Shown: piece by piece, positions 29,877 to 38,420 of the stretch
Layout of the letters: every line of letters starts with the position of its first letter
How positions within the stretch are numbered: the first letter of the stretch is position 1
Assembly (NCBI GenBank): GCA_030150505.1
Contig: JASLFS010000043.1
Location: 30,705 to 94,704, forward strand
Direction: 5' to 3'
Length of the DNA stretch: 64,000 nt
Source: Vitreoscilla sp.
Lineage (GTDB): Bacteria; Pseudomonadota; Gammaproteobacteria; Burkholderiales; Neisseriaceae
The notes under the pieces: model-generated
What the model was told of the DNA's origin: nothing
Databases searched by the model: none
Seen by the model: the letters and a program-made list of their open reading frames with translations, nothing else
Made by a program: the position numbers and the translations under genes

Positions 29877-30491
29877 ATGACAGATAATGTAAACAAACAA
29901 CATGGCGGAGCCAGAGCAGGCGCAGGGCGAAAAAAAGGCAGTATTCGTAAAGCGCCTACAGTGTTAAAGCGCATCCCTGAAATGTTGGTGCCTGCTGTTG
30001 AACAATGGATTGCAGCCAATCAAGATTTATTGACCATCAATCCAAAAAATGAAAGACCTGATGGTGCAATGGCCATTGTATCCGAGGCGAGCTCAGAAAA
30101 ATACATTAACTTGGCATTGAGCAAAGTTGCGGCAGGTTTGCCCAGTTATGCAGAAGATACCATTGATACCGTGCTCGATTTAAATGATTACTTGGTCGCA
30201 TCGCCCACTAAAACATTTGCCATTCGAGCCAGTGGTATTTCCATGGTAGATGCAGGCATTGATCCAGATGATTTATTGTTGGTGGATACCAGCTTGCAAC
30301 CTAAGCACAACGATATTGTGGTTGCCAATGTTGATAATAATTTTACAGTTAAGCGATTGCATGTTGAAAAATTAAGCATGAGTTTGCATGCAGAAAATCA
30401 TTTAGCGGAGTATCCTGTATTGACTCCAAGAAATGCTGATGTTTGGAATATTATTGGTGTAGTCACCAGTGTGATTAAAACATTGCGTTAA
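29877..30491 (+). CDS. UmuD-like S24 autoprotease with N-terminal DNA-binding-like extension
   Basis: 204 residues. The C-terminal part (about 84-204) closely follows UmuD: cleavage site AAG|LPS region at 85-88 (expected A86-G87 cut), catalytic Ser122 in ASGISM and Lys159 in FTVKRL, with the same 37-residue Ser-Lys spacing as UmuD Ser60/Lys97. The N-terminal 80 residues are not UmuD: HGGARAGAGRKKGS is an AT-hook-like motif and TVLKRIPEMLVPAVEQWI resembles a ribbon-helix-helix unit. No umuC is adjacent; gshB follows after 11 bp. It may be a self-cleaving repressor induced by DNA damage rather than a polymerase subunit. Confidence 0.8.
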   Translation: MTDNVNKQHGGARAGAGRKKGSIRKAPTVLKRIPEMLVPAVEQWIAANQDLLTINPKNERPDGAMAIVSEASSEKYINLALSKVAAGLPSYAEDTIDTVLDLNDYLVASPTKTFAIRASGISMVDAGIDPDDLLLVDTSLQPKHNDIVVANVDNNFTVKRLHVEKLSMSLHAENHLAEYPVLTPRNADVWNIIGVVTSVIKTLR

Positions 30492-30502
30492 CGAAAGAAA
30501 AC

Positions 30503-31447
30503 ATGAGAATTTTATTCATTGCCGATCCGCTTGCGGGTTTTAAAACATATAAAGACACAACTTATGCCATGATGCGAGAATGCGCAAAACGTGGACATGA
30601 GTTATTTCATACGTTAAGTAGTGATTTATTTACCAACCAAGGTTTGGTGGCGACAACAGCAACGCCTTTTTCGTTTTTAGGCGAAGAAGGTGATTGTTGG
30701 TATGAGACAGGTGAGCCAATACAGATGGGTTTGAAGTATTTTGATGCAGTGATTATGCGCACAGACCCACCTTTTGATTTGCAATACTTGTATGCAACGC
30801 AGTTTTTAACACTAGCAGAACAGCAAGGTGCGCGCATAGCCAATAGCGGTCAAAGCATGCGCGATTTTAATGAAAAACTTGCCATTTTAAATTTTTCTGA
30901 ATTTATCGCACCAACATTGGTTACAACTAAATCTGCTCAAGTTAAGGATTTTTTAAGGGAAAAAGGCGATATTATCGTTAAACCTTTAGATGGCATGGGT
31001 GGCATGGGTATTTTCCGTTTGCGTGAAAATGATCCCAACGTTGGTTCGATACTGGAAACGTTGATGCAATTGGACAGTAAAACAATCATGGCTCAGCAAT
31101 ACATCCCTGAAATTGTGAAAGGCGATAAACGAGTTTTGATTATTGACGGCGAGCCTGTGCCATTTGCACTGGCTAGAATTCCGCAAAAAGGTGAAACACG
31201 TGGTAATTTAGCAGCTGGTGGCATGGGGGTTGCGCAAGAACTAAGTGAACGAGATTGGGAAATTGCCAATGCATTGGCACCTGAATTAAAACGACGTGGT
31301 ATTTTGCTGGCAGGCTTGGATATCATTGGGGATTATTTAACGGAAGTTAATGTAACCAGCCCAACAGGTTTTCAAGAAATCATGAAGCAAAAAAATTATG
31401 ATGTTGCTCAGAAATTTATTGATGCTATTGAGAAATTGGAAAAATGA
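30503..31447 (+). CDS. gshB: Glutathione synthetase (GshB)
   Basis: ATP-grasp enzyme joining glycine to gamma-glutamylcysteine. 314 residues. DPLAGFKTYKDTTYAMM at the N-terminus, the glycine-rich loop GMGGMGIFRL, IIDGEPVPFALARIP and the C-terminal NVTSPTGFQEI are standard GshB blocks. It begins 11 bp after the UmuD-like gene, so both are probably one transcript. Confidence 0.95.
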   Translation: MRILFIADPLAGFKTYKDTTYAMMRECAKRGHELFHTLSSDLFTNQGLVATTATPFSFLGEEGDCWYETGEPIQMGLKYFDAVIMRTDPPFDLQYLYATQFLTLAEQQGARIANSGQSMRDFNEKLAILNFSEFIAPTLVTTKSAQVKDFLREKGDIIVKPLDGMGGMGIFRLRENDPNVGSILETLMQLDSKTIMAQQYIPEIVKGDKRVLIIDGEPVPFALARIPQKGETRGNLAAGGMGVAQELSERDWEIANALAPELKRRGILLAGLDIIGDYLTEVNVTSPTGFQEIMKQKNYDVAQKFIDAIEKLEK

Positions 31448-31559
31448 TTTTTTATGCTATTGAAATTTAATGGTTTAATTAAGGTGTGACAACGTGTCGC
31501 ACCTTTTTCTATTGCCCAAAAGGTAAACAGTTAATACAATAAAATGGAATTTAAAGTTC

Positions 31560-31982
31560 ATGTTAGATAAAGAAGAAAAGACAAATCAATCCAACTTTGC
31601 CCTAGAAGCCAAAGGTAAAACAGGAATTCGACGAGTGGTAAATGCTTTTGGTTATTCTGTTGATGGTCTGAAAGCAGCTTATACAGAAGCTGCATTTCGG
31701 CAGCTGATTTGGCTAAATAGCGCATTGATTATTTTGATTTTTGTTTTGAAATTCAGTTTAGTCACTAAAATGATATTAATTTTGACTTCTATGTTAAGTT
31801 TGATCGTAGAATTATTTAATACAGGCATAGAAGCAGCAGTTGACCATACTTCATTGGCTAAAAGTAACTTAGCGAAAAGAGCTAAAGACGTCGGTTCTGC
31901 CGCACAATTAGTAGCAATATTAACTTTAGCTATTATGTGGGGTTTAGCATTGTGGCGTGATTATGGTATTCATTTATTTTAA
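31560..31982 (+). CDS. dgkA: Diacylglycerol kinase (DgkA)
   Basis: Small trimeric inner-membrane kinase recycling diacylglycerol released by membrane-derived glycan synthesis. 140 residues with three spans. The catalytic ELFNTGIEAAVDH and AKDVGSAAQ blocks are conserved. The N-terminus is about 20 residues longer than the E. coli enzyme and hydrophilic. The copper chaperone gene follows after 9 bp. Confidence 0.93.
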   Translation: MLDKEEKTNQSNFALEAKGKTGIRRVVNAFGYSVDGLKAAYTEAAFRQLIWLNSALIILIFVLKFSLVTKMILILTSMLSLIVELFNTGIEAAVDHTSLAKSNLAKRAKDVGSAAQLVAILTLAIMWGLALWRDYGIHLF

Positions 31983-31991
31983 GAGAGAAAT

Positions 31992-32483
31992 ATGAAAAAA
32001 GCATTATTACTATCTGCACTTTTAGTCAGTGCACCTTTAGCAACAATTGCAAATGCCCACGATCACCAGCATGCAGAACACAGCGCCAAAGAAATTGAAT
32101 TGGGACAAGCGTGGAGTAGAATGACAGCTCCTAGCGTTCCTGGTGCGGTTTTTATTAGTATACATAATGGTACTGATAAAAAGGATGTATTAATGAGCGC
32201 CAGTACCCCAGTTTCTAGCAAGGTGGAATTGCATAACCATATCCATGAAAATGGAGTGATGAAAATGCGTGAAGTGAAAGGTGGCATACCACTAGCTGCC
32301 AATGAAACTACAGTGCTACAGCCTGGTAGTTATCACATTATGCTAATGAATTTAAAAGAGCCACTAAAAATTGGCCAAGAATTTCCTATAACTTTAAAAT
32401 TTAAAAATACAGGGTCTAAAACAGTAACTGTTAAAGTTAATAATGGGGAAGGGCAAGACACGCACCAACACATGCATCATTAG
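31992..32483 (+). CDS. PCu(A)C-family periplasmic copper chaperone
   Basis: 163 residues with a signal peptide cleaved after ANA. The family metal motif is seen as HNHIHENGVMKM followed by YHIMLMNL (H-x10-M-x21-HxM type), and extra His-rich ends (HDHQHAEHS and HQHMHH) add possible Cu(I)/Cu(II) sites. Family members deliver copper to cytochrome oxidase. It is translationally close to dgkA (9 bp) but functionally unrelated. Followed by a strong terminator. Confidence 0.88.
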   Translation: MKKALLLSALLVSAPLATIANAHDHQHAEHSAKEIELGQAWSRMTAPSVPGAVFISIHNGTDKKDVLMSASTPVSSKVELHNHIHENGVMKMREVKGGIPLAANETTVLQPGSYHIMLMNLKEPLKIGQEFPITLKFKNTGSKTVTVKVNNGEGQDTHQHMHH

Positions 32484-32539
32484 TTTTTAACGTTTCATTA
32501 CCAATCGCCCTTAATCCAAGCACGAAACAAGGGTTCTTT

Positions 32540-32569
32540 ACTGCTTATCATTTGATAAGCAGTTTTTTT
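32540..32569 (+). terminator. Terminator after the copper chaperone gene
   Basis: Perfect 11-bp stem ACTGCTTATCA / TGATAAGCAGT with a 2-nt nominal loop, followed by seven T. Confidence 0.85.
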
Positions 32570-32619
32570 ATGGGTAAATTTTTCGTAAAGATGATAATTA
32601 ATTTGCGCATTATTTAAAT

Positions 32620-32638
32620 GATAATTATAATCATTCTT
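32620..32638. promoter_or_regulatory. Fur box
   Basis: GATAATTATAATCATTCTT differs at only about three positions from the 19-bp Fur consensus (GATAATGATAATCATTATC). It lies 30 bp before the siderophore-binding protein start, so iron repression is expected. Confidence 0.75.
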
Positions 32639-32667
32639 TATTGAGAATATTTAGAAAAGGAAATGGA

Positions 32668-33528
32668 ATGAGAAAAAATCATTGGGCTATGATGGGTATT
32701 TTGGCGTTATCAGCAGCTTTTGCAACAGCAAAGCCTGTGGATAGGATTGTTGCATTGGATTTCGGTGCTTTAGATACAATTAGCAGCTTGGGCGATGCGA
32801 ATAAAGTTGTTGCCGCTCCTATTGATAATGCGCCAAAATATTTGGCTAATTTTTTTACTGGGCAGACTGTAGAAAATGCAGGTGGGTTAAAAATGCCACA
32901 AATAGAAGCCATCAAAAAAACAAATCCAGATTTGATTATTATTTCAGGGCGAGCAAATCAATTTTATGATGAGTTAAGCACGATTGCGCCAACAATAAAG
33001 TATGCAGCTCAGTCGGATGATTATATGGATAGCGTCCGTCAGAATATTATGGAAGTTGCGCAAAAACTTGAAAAAACAGAATTAGCTAATCAAAAAATAG
33101 ATGAATTACACCAGAAAATAGCAGATTTGAAAAATATCAGTGCAAGAAATGCCAGCAAAGCAATTATTCTTTTGCATAATGACGGTAAATTAATATTGTC
33201 AGAGAAAAGTAATTATGCCAATATAATTTTTGGTTTGGCTGGATTAGGGAATGCAGCTGAATCTGGCGGTTCTGAAAGAGTGATTGTGGATAATCAATTT
33301 TTGAGTAAAGTTAATCCTGATATTATTTATATTGTTGATCGCAGTGCTGCGATTGGTAAAACGCCATTGAATGTGGCTGCTTATTTTCAAGATAAAAACC
33401 TAAAGAAGCTAACTGCTGTTAAAAATAGCAAGGTTGTATATTTAGAGCCTACATTGTGGTATCTATCTGGTGGTGGTTTACAAAGTTTAGGTTTGCAGTT
33501 GGATGAAATTAAATCCAGTTTGAAATAG
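32668..33528 (+). CDS. Siderophore ABC transporter substrate-binding protein (FatB/CeuE-like)
   Basis: Periplasmic iron-siderophore binding protein of the FepB/CeuE/YclQ type, 286 residues from the ATG at 32668 (GGAAA upstream; an earlier TTG at 32641 is less likely). Signal peptide ends near ATAKP. RIVALDFGALDTISSLGD, MPQIEAIKKTNPDLIIISGR and the end DEIKSSLK match family blocks. No permease or ATPase gene is adjacent, so it is an orphan that must share a transporter encoded elsewhere. A Fur box precedes it. Confidence 0.85.
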   Translation: MRKNHWAMMGILALSAAFATAKPVDRIVALDFGALDTISSLGDANKVVAAPIDNAPKYLANFFTGQTVENAGGLKMPQIEAIKKTNPDLIIISGRANQFYDELSTIAPTIKYAAQSDDYMDSVRQNIMEVAQKLEKTELANQKIDELHQKIADLKNISARNASKAIILLHNDGKLILSEKSNYANIIFGLAGLGNAAESGGSERVIVDNQFLSKVNPDIIYIVDRSAAIGKTPLNVAAYFQDKNLKKLTAVKNSKVVYLEPTLWYLSGGGLQSLGLQLDEIKSSLK

Positions 33529-33621
33529 AAACTAGAACAATGTATTCACTTTGTTTATTGATAGCTAGAAACTTGTGTGGGTTTTAAAGTCAGGTTTTTA
33601 GAATTGTATATTCAATCAATA

Positions 33622-33665
33622 AGCTTACCAAAAGAGGGCTTTAAATATTTTGGTAAGCTATTTTT
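33622..33665 (+). terminator. Terminator after the siderophore-binding protein
   Basis: Perfect 12-bp stem AGCTTACCAAAA / TTTTGGTAAGCT with a 14-nt loop, followed by ATTTTT. Confidence 0.8.
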
Positions 33666-34026
33666 ATGCCTTTTTTTATTAATCTTGAAGCACCATCATA
33701 TCATTTGGTTATTTAATTTTTAAATGAATGGTTTTTTGTTTATTCAATTTAAATTAAAATAATATTTATATTTATTTACATATTTTTGTAAATAAACAGA
33801 ATAGGAAGCTTGCTTAATTCTTGTGTTTATATTCATAAAATCGCATCAATTTCAAAACAACTATTTGATTCGTATTAATATTAATTTTTTTAAAACCAAC
33901 GATATTGCATTTTAGTATTTTTATTTTATTGTTTGAGACATATGATTAGCTGTCAGTAGGTTAAATTATAGTTGACAAAGTAAAATTAAGAAATAGAATG
34001 TAATTAAATTAACAAGAGGTGAGCTG
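33666..34026 (+). promoter_or_regulatory. Leader and promoter of the RpiR-dipeptidase-DUF819 operon
   Basis: About 360 bp of very AT-rich sequence without a gene. A good sigma-70 promoter is visible: TTGACA at 33972-33977, a 16-bp spacer and TAGAAT at 33994-33999. Inverted arms TGTCA (33951-33955) and TGACA (33973-33977) flank the upstream side and could form an operator for the RpiR protein itself. GAGGTGAG is the ribosome binding site. Confidence 0.6.
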
Positions 34027-34872
34027 ATGCCAAAAAACCCGATTATAGAGGTCATCGAAGGCACTTATGCTGAAATGACACCAACGTTTAAAAAAATAGC
34101 GACATATATTCTAGCTAATATTGATTATCTTCCATATGAAACAGCTGAAACCATTAGCCAAAAAGTTGTGGTGAGTGGTGTAACGGTTGGGCGTTTTTTC
34201 CGTTATTTAGGCTATAAAAATATTGAAGAAATCAAGGCCGTTTTACGAGACAGTGAAGTTAAACCGTGGTTAGTAACGGATAGATACGAAGCACATCAGC
34301 AGCAAAACCAGAGCTTAGAAAGTAAGTTACAGTTAGAGATTGAGGCCATTCAATATGCGCATGCATTAGCCGATACTTTATCTTTTAAGCATATGGTTAA
34401 AAGAATTGCCCATGCAGATTCTATCTATATTATTGGTTTACAGTCGTTGCGCGGCATTATGAATCATTTTGCATCATTGCTTGAGTATATGCGACCAAAT
34501 GTATTTTATGCAGATGGTGCATCAGGGGCATTTTTGGAGACGTTTAACCACGAAGAAAATGATTCTTATATGATGCTTTGTGATTTGCGTGCTTATGCAA
34601 AAATAACCCCAAAACTGTGCCAAGCAGCAATGGAACATCAAATGAAGTTTGGCTTAATTACTGATGTGTATTGCTCTTGGGCGAGAGAATTGCAAGGCGA
34701 TGTTTTGATGTTAAAAACAGAAACTGGGCAATTTTGGGATTCAATTACACCGATTATGTCGTTAATGAATTTATTATTAACGAATGTGGCTTTGGAGCTC
34801 GGTGAGGGAATGAAAGAGCGCTTAGATAAGAACCGTAAGTTACAAGCTTATTTTGGGCAATTTGATATATAA
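34027..34872 (+). CDS. MurR/RpiR-family transcriptional regulator
   Basis: 281 residues: N-terminal HTH (about 1-77, with ETISQKVVVSGVTVGRFFRYLGY) and a C-terminal SIS domain (about 125-255, YIIGLQSLRGIMNHFASLLEY) that in this family binds phosphorylated sugars such as MurNAc-6-P. It leads an operon with a D-Ala-D-Ala dipeptidase and a DUF819 membrane protein, so cell-wall-derived compounds are a plausible signal, by inference. Confidence 0.85.
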   Translation: MPKNPIIEVIEGTYAEMTPTFKKIATYILANIDYLPYETAETISQKVVVSGVTVGRFFRYLGYKNIEEIKAVLRDSEVKPWLVTDRYEAHQQQNQSLESKLQLEIEAIQYAHALADTLSFKHMVKRIAHADSIYIIGLQSLRGIMNHFASLLEYMRPNVFYADGASGAFLETFNHEENDSYMMLCDLRAYAKITPKLCQAAMEHQMKFGLITDVYCSWARELQGDVLMLKTETGQFWDSITPIMSLMNLLLTNVALELGEGMKERLDKNRKLQAYFGQFDI

Positions 34873-34896
34873 AATACAATAAGTTGTTAATTAAAA

Positions 34897-35601
34897 ATGA
34901 AAACTAGCTTGCAACACACACACATACCTACGTTTGATGAGCCTGATTGGCCATCAATTTTAGCGACAAGCATCCAAGAAAATGGTGATGAGCTAGTTAA
35001 AATCGAACCATCTGAAAGAATGAAATGTCGTTCAATGTATTTCGAAGCTAAAATTGAAGGTTCGCTGCCTGATATTTGGTTGAGGAAAAATGTTGTCCAT
35101 CGTTTAGGCGTGGCTTTGAATTTTTTACCTAAAAATTTGGGTATTCTGTTATTGGATGGTTGGCGGCCTTATGAGGTACAAATGGCTTTGCGCAATTTGG
35201 TTGCTCAGGATTTAAAAGATAGCCAACCCCATTTGTCTGATGTTGATTTATTGAGATTGTTAAACCAATTTGTAGCTGAGCCAAGACAACAATTGGATTC
35301 TCCAAGCCCGCATCTTACTGGCGGTTCAGTTGATTTAACGCTATTTGATGTTGAAACTGGTGAAATTCTCAATATGGGAACGGATTTTGATAGTCCAGAA
35401 CCAGAATCATGGACAGCTGCTTTTGAGGGGCAAGCAAACGATGAGGTTATTCAACATCGTCGTTATTTATACAATGCCATGATTTTATCTGGATTCACGA
35501 ATTTACCAACGGAGTGGTGGCACTTCGATTTTGGTAATCAGCTATGGGCTTATTATTCCAATGAGCCTTATGCTATGTATTCTGCAACAAGTATGAACTA
35601 A
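34897..35601 (+). CDS. ddpX: D-alanyl-D-alanine dipeptidase (VanX/DdpX family)
   Basis: Zinc dipeptidase releasing D-alanine from D-Ala-D-Ala. 234 residues. The ligands His139 and Asp146 (SPHLTGGSVDLTLFD) and His209 with catalytic Glu206 (PTEWWHF) keep the VanX spacing (7 and 3 residues), and Arg90 in DGWRP is the transition-state arginine. No signal peptide, so probably cytoplasmic; scavenging of imported dipeptide rather than vancomycin resistance is the likely role in a Gram-negative bacterium. Middle gene of the RpiR operon. Confidence 0.85.
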   Translation: MKTSLQHTHIPTFDEPDWPSILATSIQENGDELVKIEPSERMKCRSMYFEAKIEGSLPDIWLRKNVVHRLGVALNFLPKNLGILLLDGWRPYEVQMALRNLVAQDLKDSQPHLSDVDLLRLLNQFVAEPRQQLDSPSPHLTGGSVDLTLFDVETGEILNMGTDFDSPEPESWTAAFEGQANDEVIQHRRYLYNAMILSGFTNLPTEWWHFDFGNQLWAYYSNEPYAMYSATSMN

Positions 35602-35652
35602 AAAATATAATATAATTAGAAACTTTCATTTTTAGGATGAGAAGAGGATTTT

Positions 35653-36876
35653 ATGGAAACTTTGATTTCAGCCGATAATCATATCGGGCTGTGGGCTTTT
35701 TTGTTGGTTGCTGCTACAGCATCTATTGTGATGGAGCAGCGTTATCAGTGGGCTGCAAAACTGTCAGGTGCTGTTATTGCTTTAATTATTGGTCTTGCTG
35801 CGACGAATTTGGGATTAGTGCCTCAGGATTCGGCTGTTTATGATGCAGTATGGGGTTATGTTGTTCCTTTGGCTATTCCATTGTTATTATTTCAAATTAA
35901 TATCCATGCTATTTTTAAAGAAAGTGGTCGTTTACTGGGTATTTTTCTGATTAGTTCAATTGGTACTGTTATTGGTGTTGTGATTGCATTCTTTGCAATG
36001 AAAGGTTTAATTCCTGAGCTAGATAAGGTTAGCGCAATGATTGGTGCTACTTATACTGGTGGTGGTGTTAACTTTGCTGCGATGGTTGCTAAATATGAGC
36101 CTTCTAAAAATATTGTCGCTTCGACAACTGTTGCCGATAATTTGGTTATGTCTGTTTACATTATTGTATTGATTGCCATTTCTAGTTTGCAATTTTTCCG
36201 TAAGCATTACAATACGCCGCATATTAATGCAATTGAGAAAGAGGTATCTGAAGGCGGGGATAACCAGACTGCATCTGAAGCATATTGGAAGCCAAAAGAA
36301 ATTGGTTTAAAAGATATTGCAATTTCATTGGCTGCATCAGCATTGTTAGTTGCTATTTCTTTTAAGATATCGGCTATGTTAAAAGTCAGATTTTCTCCAG
36401 CAGAGGGCAGTTTAATTCAGGAAATTATTTTTGGTTTATTTACTGATAAATATTTGTTGTTAACAAGTTTCACATTCTTATCGTTGTTAATTTTCAAGAA
36501 GCAATTTGCTAAATTAAATGGTGCACAAGAGTTAGGTACATACGCCATTTATATTTTCTTCGTGGTGATTGCAATGCCGGCTTCTATTATGATGATTGTT
36601 CAAAATGCGCCATTATTATTCGTATTTGTGATTATTGTCATGATGGTGAATTTACTTTGGTCTTTAGGGCTAGGTAAGTTACTAAAATTTGATTTAGAAG
36701 AAATTCTATTGGCATGTAATGCTAACGTTGGTGGACCAACAACAGCTGCTGCATTGGCGATTAGTAAAGGATGGAAGGCTCTGGTTGGTCCTATCCTTGT
36801 AGTGGGTACTGTTGGCTATATTATGGGTAATTATATAGGCACGTTATTGTATATTTTCTTATCAAAATTGATGTAA
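35653..36876 (+). CDS. DUF819 family membrane protein
   Basis: 407 residues with about ten or eleven spans. Two similar glycine-rich blocks, GATYTGGGVNFAAM (about residue 134) and NANVGGPTTAAALAISKGW (about 356), suggest an inverted-repeat transporter. DUF819 proteins (YjcL-type) have no established substrate. Its place after a D-Ala-D-Ala dipeptidase under an RpiR regulator points to uptake or efflux of a peptidoglycan-related dipeptide or D-amino acid; this is inference. A terminator follows. Confidence 0.82.
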   Translation: METLISADNHIGLWAFLLVAATASIVMEQRYQWAAKLSGAVIALIIGLAATNLGLVPQDSAVYDAVWGYVVPLAIPLLLFQINIHAIFKESGRLLGIFLISSIGTVIGVVIAFFAMKGLIPELDKVSAMIGATYTGGGVNFAAMVAKYEPSKNIVASTTVADNLVMSVYIIVLIAISSLQFFRKHYNTPHINAIEKEVSEGGDNQTASEAYWKPKEIGLKDIAISLAASALLVAISFKISAMLKVRFSPAEGSLIQEIIFGLFTDKYLLLTSFTFLSLLIFKKQFAKLNGAQELGTYAIYIFFVVIAMPASIMMIVQNAPLLFVFVIIVMMVNLLWSLGLGKLLKFDLEEILLACNANVGGPTTAAALAISKGWKALVGPILVVGTVGYIMGNYIGTLLYIFLSKLM

Positions 36877-36897
36877 CGATTGATTGTACTTATGAAG

Positions 36898-36930
36898 AAA
36901 GTCCATACTATTTTGTATGGACTTTTTTTT
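36898..36930 (+). terminator. Terminator of the DUF819 operon
   Basis: Perfect 11-bp stem AAAGTCCATAC / GTATGGACTTT, loop TATTTT, followed by T8. It also faces the end of the convergent MocR gene. Confidence 0.85.
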
Positions 36931-38320
36931 ATGATGTTATTGCCGAAATGTTTTTGAGCCAATTATAAAAATCAGGACTATCACAGAATGCAGCATTGAA
37001 TCTAAACCAGTGCTGTGGGTGTGAATCATCTATTTGGAAAAGAGCTCCTGGAGCGAGGGAAACGCCTTTTAATAATTGCTCTTGGGCGAATTCAAAGCTA
37101 TTGGTGATGTTCGGATGATGAGCATAAATGAATAAACCAGATTGAGCTTTGGAAAATACTTGCCAATTATTCTCAAGTAGGGCTGTTTGTACTTTCGCTT
37201 GCGCTGAGGAAAGTTTGTGTTTGACGTGATTTAATTGTTTTAAATTTTTTGGATCACGCAACATGTGCCAAGCCAATTGTTCATTGATACTTGAGCTGGT
37301 AAGGGCTGTTAGCATCTTTTGGTTGGTTAATTGTTTAATTCTGAACGCATCGCCAGTAATAAAACCAACTCGTAAGCTGGGGGCTAAGCTTTTGGTAAAA
37401 CTGCTGATGAATAATGTGTTTTCGACATTATCTAAAGCAGATAATGGAGTTGGATGTTGTGATGCCAGCCCAATGGATACTTGATTCTCTACCACTAAAA
37501 AATGGTGCTGTTTGGCCAAAGACAGAACCTGATAAGTGGTAGCGGCATCATAGCTCGCGCCAGTTGGATTGTGCAGCAGCGGATTGGTAAAGAAAGCTTT
37601 GGGGCGATGCTGGGACAGGATGTTATTTAAAGCATTGATATCTGGGCCGGTTGTGAGCCATGGCACGCCGATGATATTAACGTTTTTAGCTTGTAGGTTT
37701 GAAATTAAATTGCTGTATGCAGGTAAATCAATTAAAACCGTATCTCCAGCTTGAATATAAGTTTGAATAATTAAATTTAATGCTTGGCTTGCGCCTTGGG
37801 TTAGCAATATTTGATTGGAGTTAACTTGTAAATACCATTGTTTTAATAACTGTGCCAATAGCTTTCTTAAGGGTTCATAACCCAGAGGATGACCGTATTC
37901 AGTAAAGTGTTGGGGTGTTTTGGCGAGTTGGCGCAATGCCATTTGTATGAGTTGAGGGTCATAATATGTTTCAGGCAGCCAGCCACAGCCAGCTAGCAGC
38001 ATGGGTTGGTTTTGTTGAAAAATACCATTTAATAACCATGTTTCATCTAAAGATTGATGGGTGTTGAATGTTGCTAGGTTATTATCTGAATGTTCTTGCT
38101 GTTGTGGTAAGACAAAATATCCTCTACCTTGAAGGCTATAAATCATACCGCTCAATACTAATCTATCGTAAGCTTCAACCACAGTAAAAGCACTCACACC
38201 TAGTTGTTGCGCTTGTTTACGTATTGAAGGTAAGCGATCGCCAGCAGACAATTTTTGTGTTTGTATATCGTTTTCAATTGATTTTATAATTTTAGCAACG
38301 AGTGTACTCATCTCTGTCAT
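36929..38320 (-). CDS. MocR-type PLP-dependent GntR regulator
   Basis: 463 residues from MTEMSTLVAK; the ORF extends to 38389 but that would cover the divergent operator. N-terminal winged HTH (RLPSIRKQAQQLGVSAFTVV), then a class I aminotransferase-like domain with YGHPLGYEPLRKLLAQ, NPLLHNPTGA and SSFTKSLAPSLRVGF (PLP lysine). MocR proteins such as TauR and GabR control genes of amino-compound use and are often divergent from an aminotransferase, exactly as here. A near-match uptake sequence lies at 37970-37981. The start could also be three residues further in. Confidence 0.87.
   Translation of the reverse strand: MTEMSTLVAKIIKSIENDIQTQKLSAGDRLPSIRKQAQQLGVSAFTVVEAYDRLVLSGMIYSLQGRGYFVLPQQQEHSDNNLATFNTHQSLDETWLLNGIFQQNQPMLLAGCGWLPETYYDPQLIQMALRQLAKTPQHFTEYGHPLGYEPLRKLLAQLLKQWYLQVNSNQILLTQGASQALNLIIQTYIQAGDTVLIDLPAYSNLISNLQAKNVNIIGVPWLTTGPDINALNNILSQHRPKAFFTNPLLHNPTGASYDAATTYQVLSLAKQHHFLVVENQVSIGLASQHPTPLSALDNVENTLFISSFTKSLAPSLRVGFITGDAFRIKQLTNQKMLTALTSSSINEQLAWHMLRDPKNLKQLNHVKHKLSSAQAKVQTALLENNWQVFSKAQSGLFIYAHHPNITNSFEFAQEQLLKGVSLAPGALFQIDDSHPQHWFRFNAAFCDSPDFYNWLKNISAITS
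37970..37981 (-). repeat. DNA uptake sequence, 11 of 12 match
   Basis: Minus strand reads TGGCTGCCTGAA within the MocR gene, one base from the window's consensus. Confidence 0.5.
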
Positions 38321-38345
38321 TTTCCTTATTTCGACGAGCATCATG

Positions 38346-38375
38346 AACTGTATTGGTATTTTTAGCAATACAGTT
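38346..38375. promoter_or_regulatory. Large inverted repeat, probable MocR operator
   Basis: Perfect 10-bp arms AACTGTATTG (38346-38355) and CAATACAGTT (38366-38375) with a 10-bp spacer, between the divergent MocR and aminotransferase genes. TAACTGTTACTG at 38391-38402 looks like a third half-site. Position and symmetry suggest the regulator's binding site. Confidence 0.65.
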
Positions 38376-38420
38376 AGTTGAAAATTCATCTAACTGTTAC
38401 TGTTCAGCCATCATAATTGT

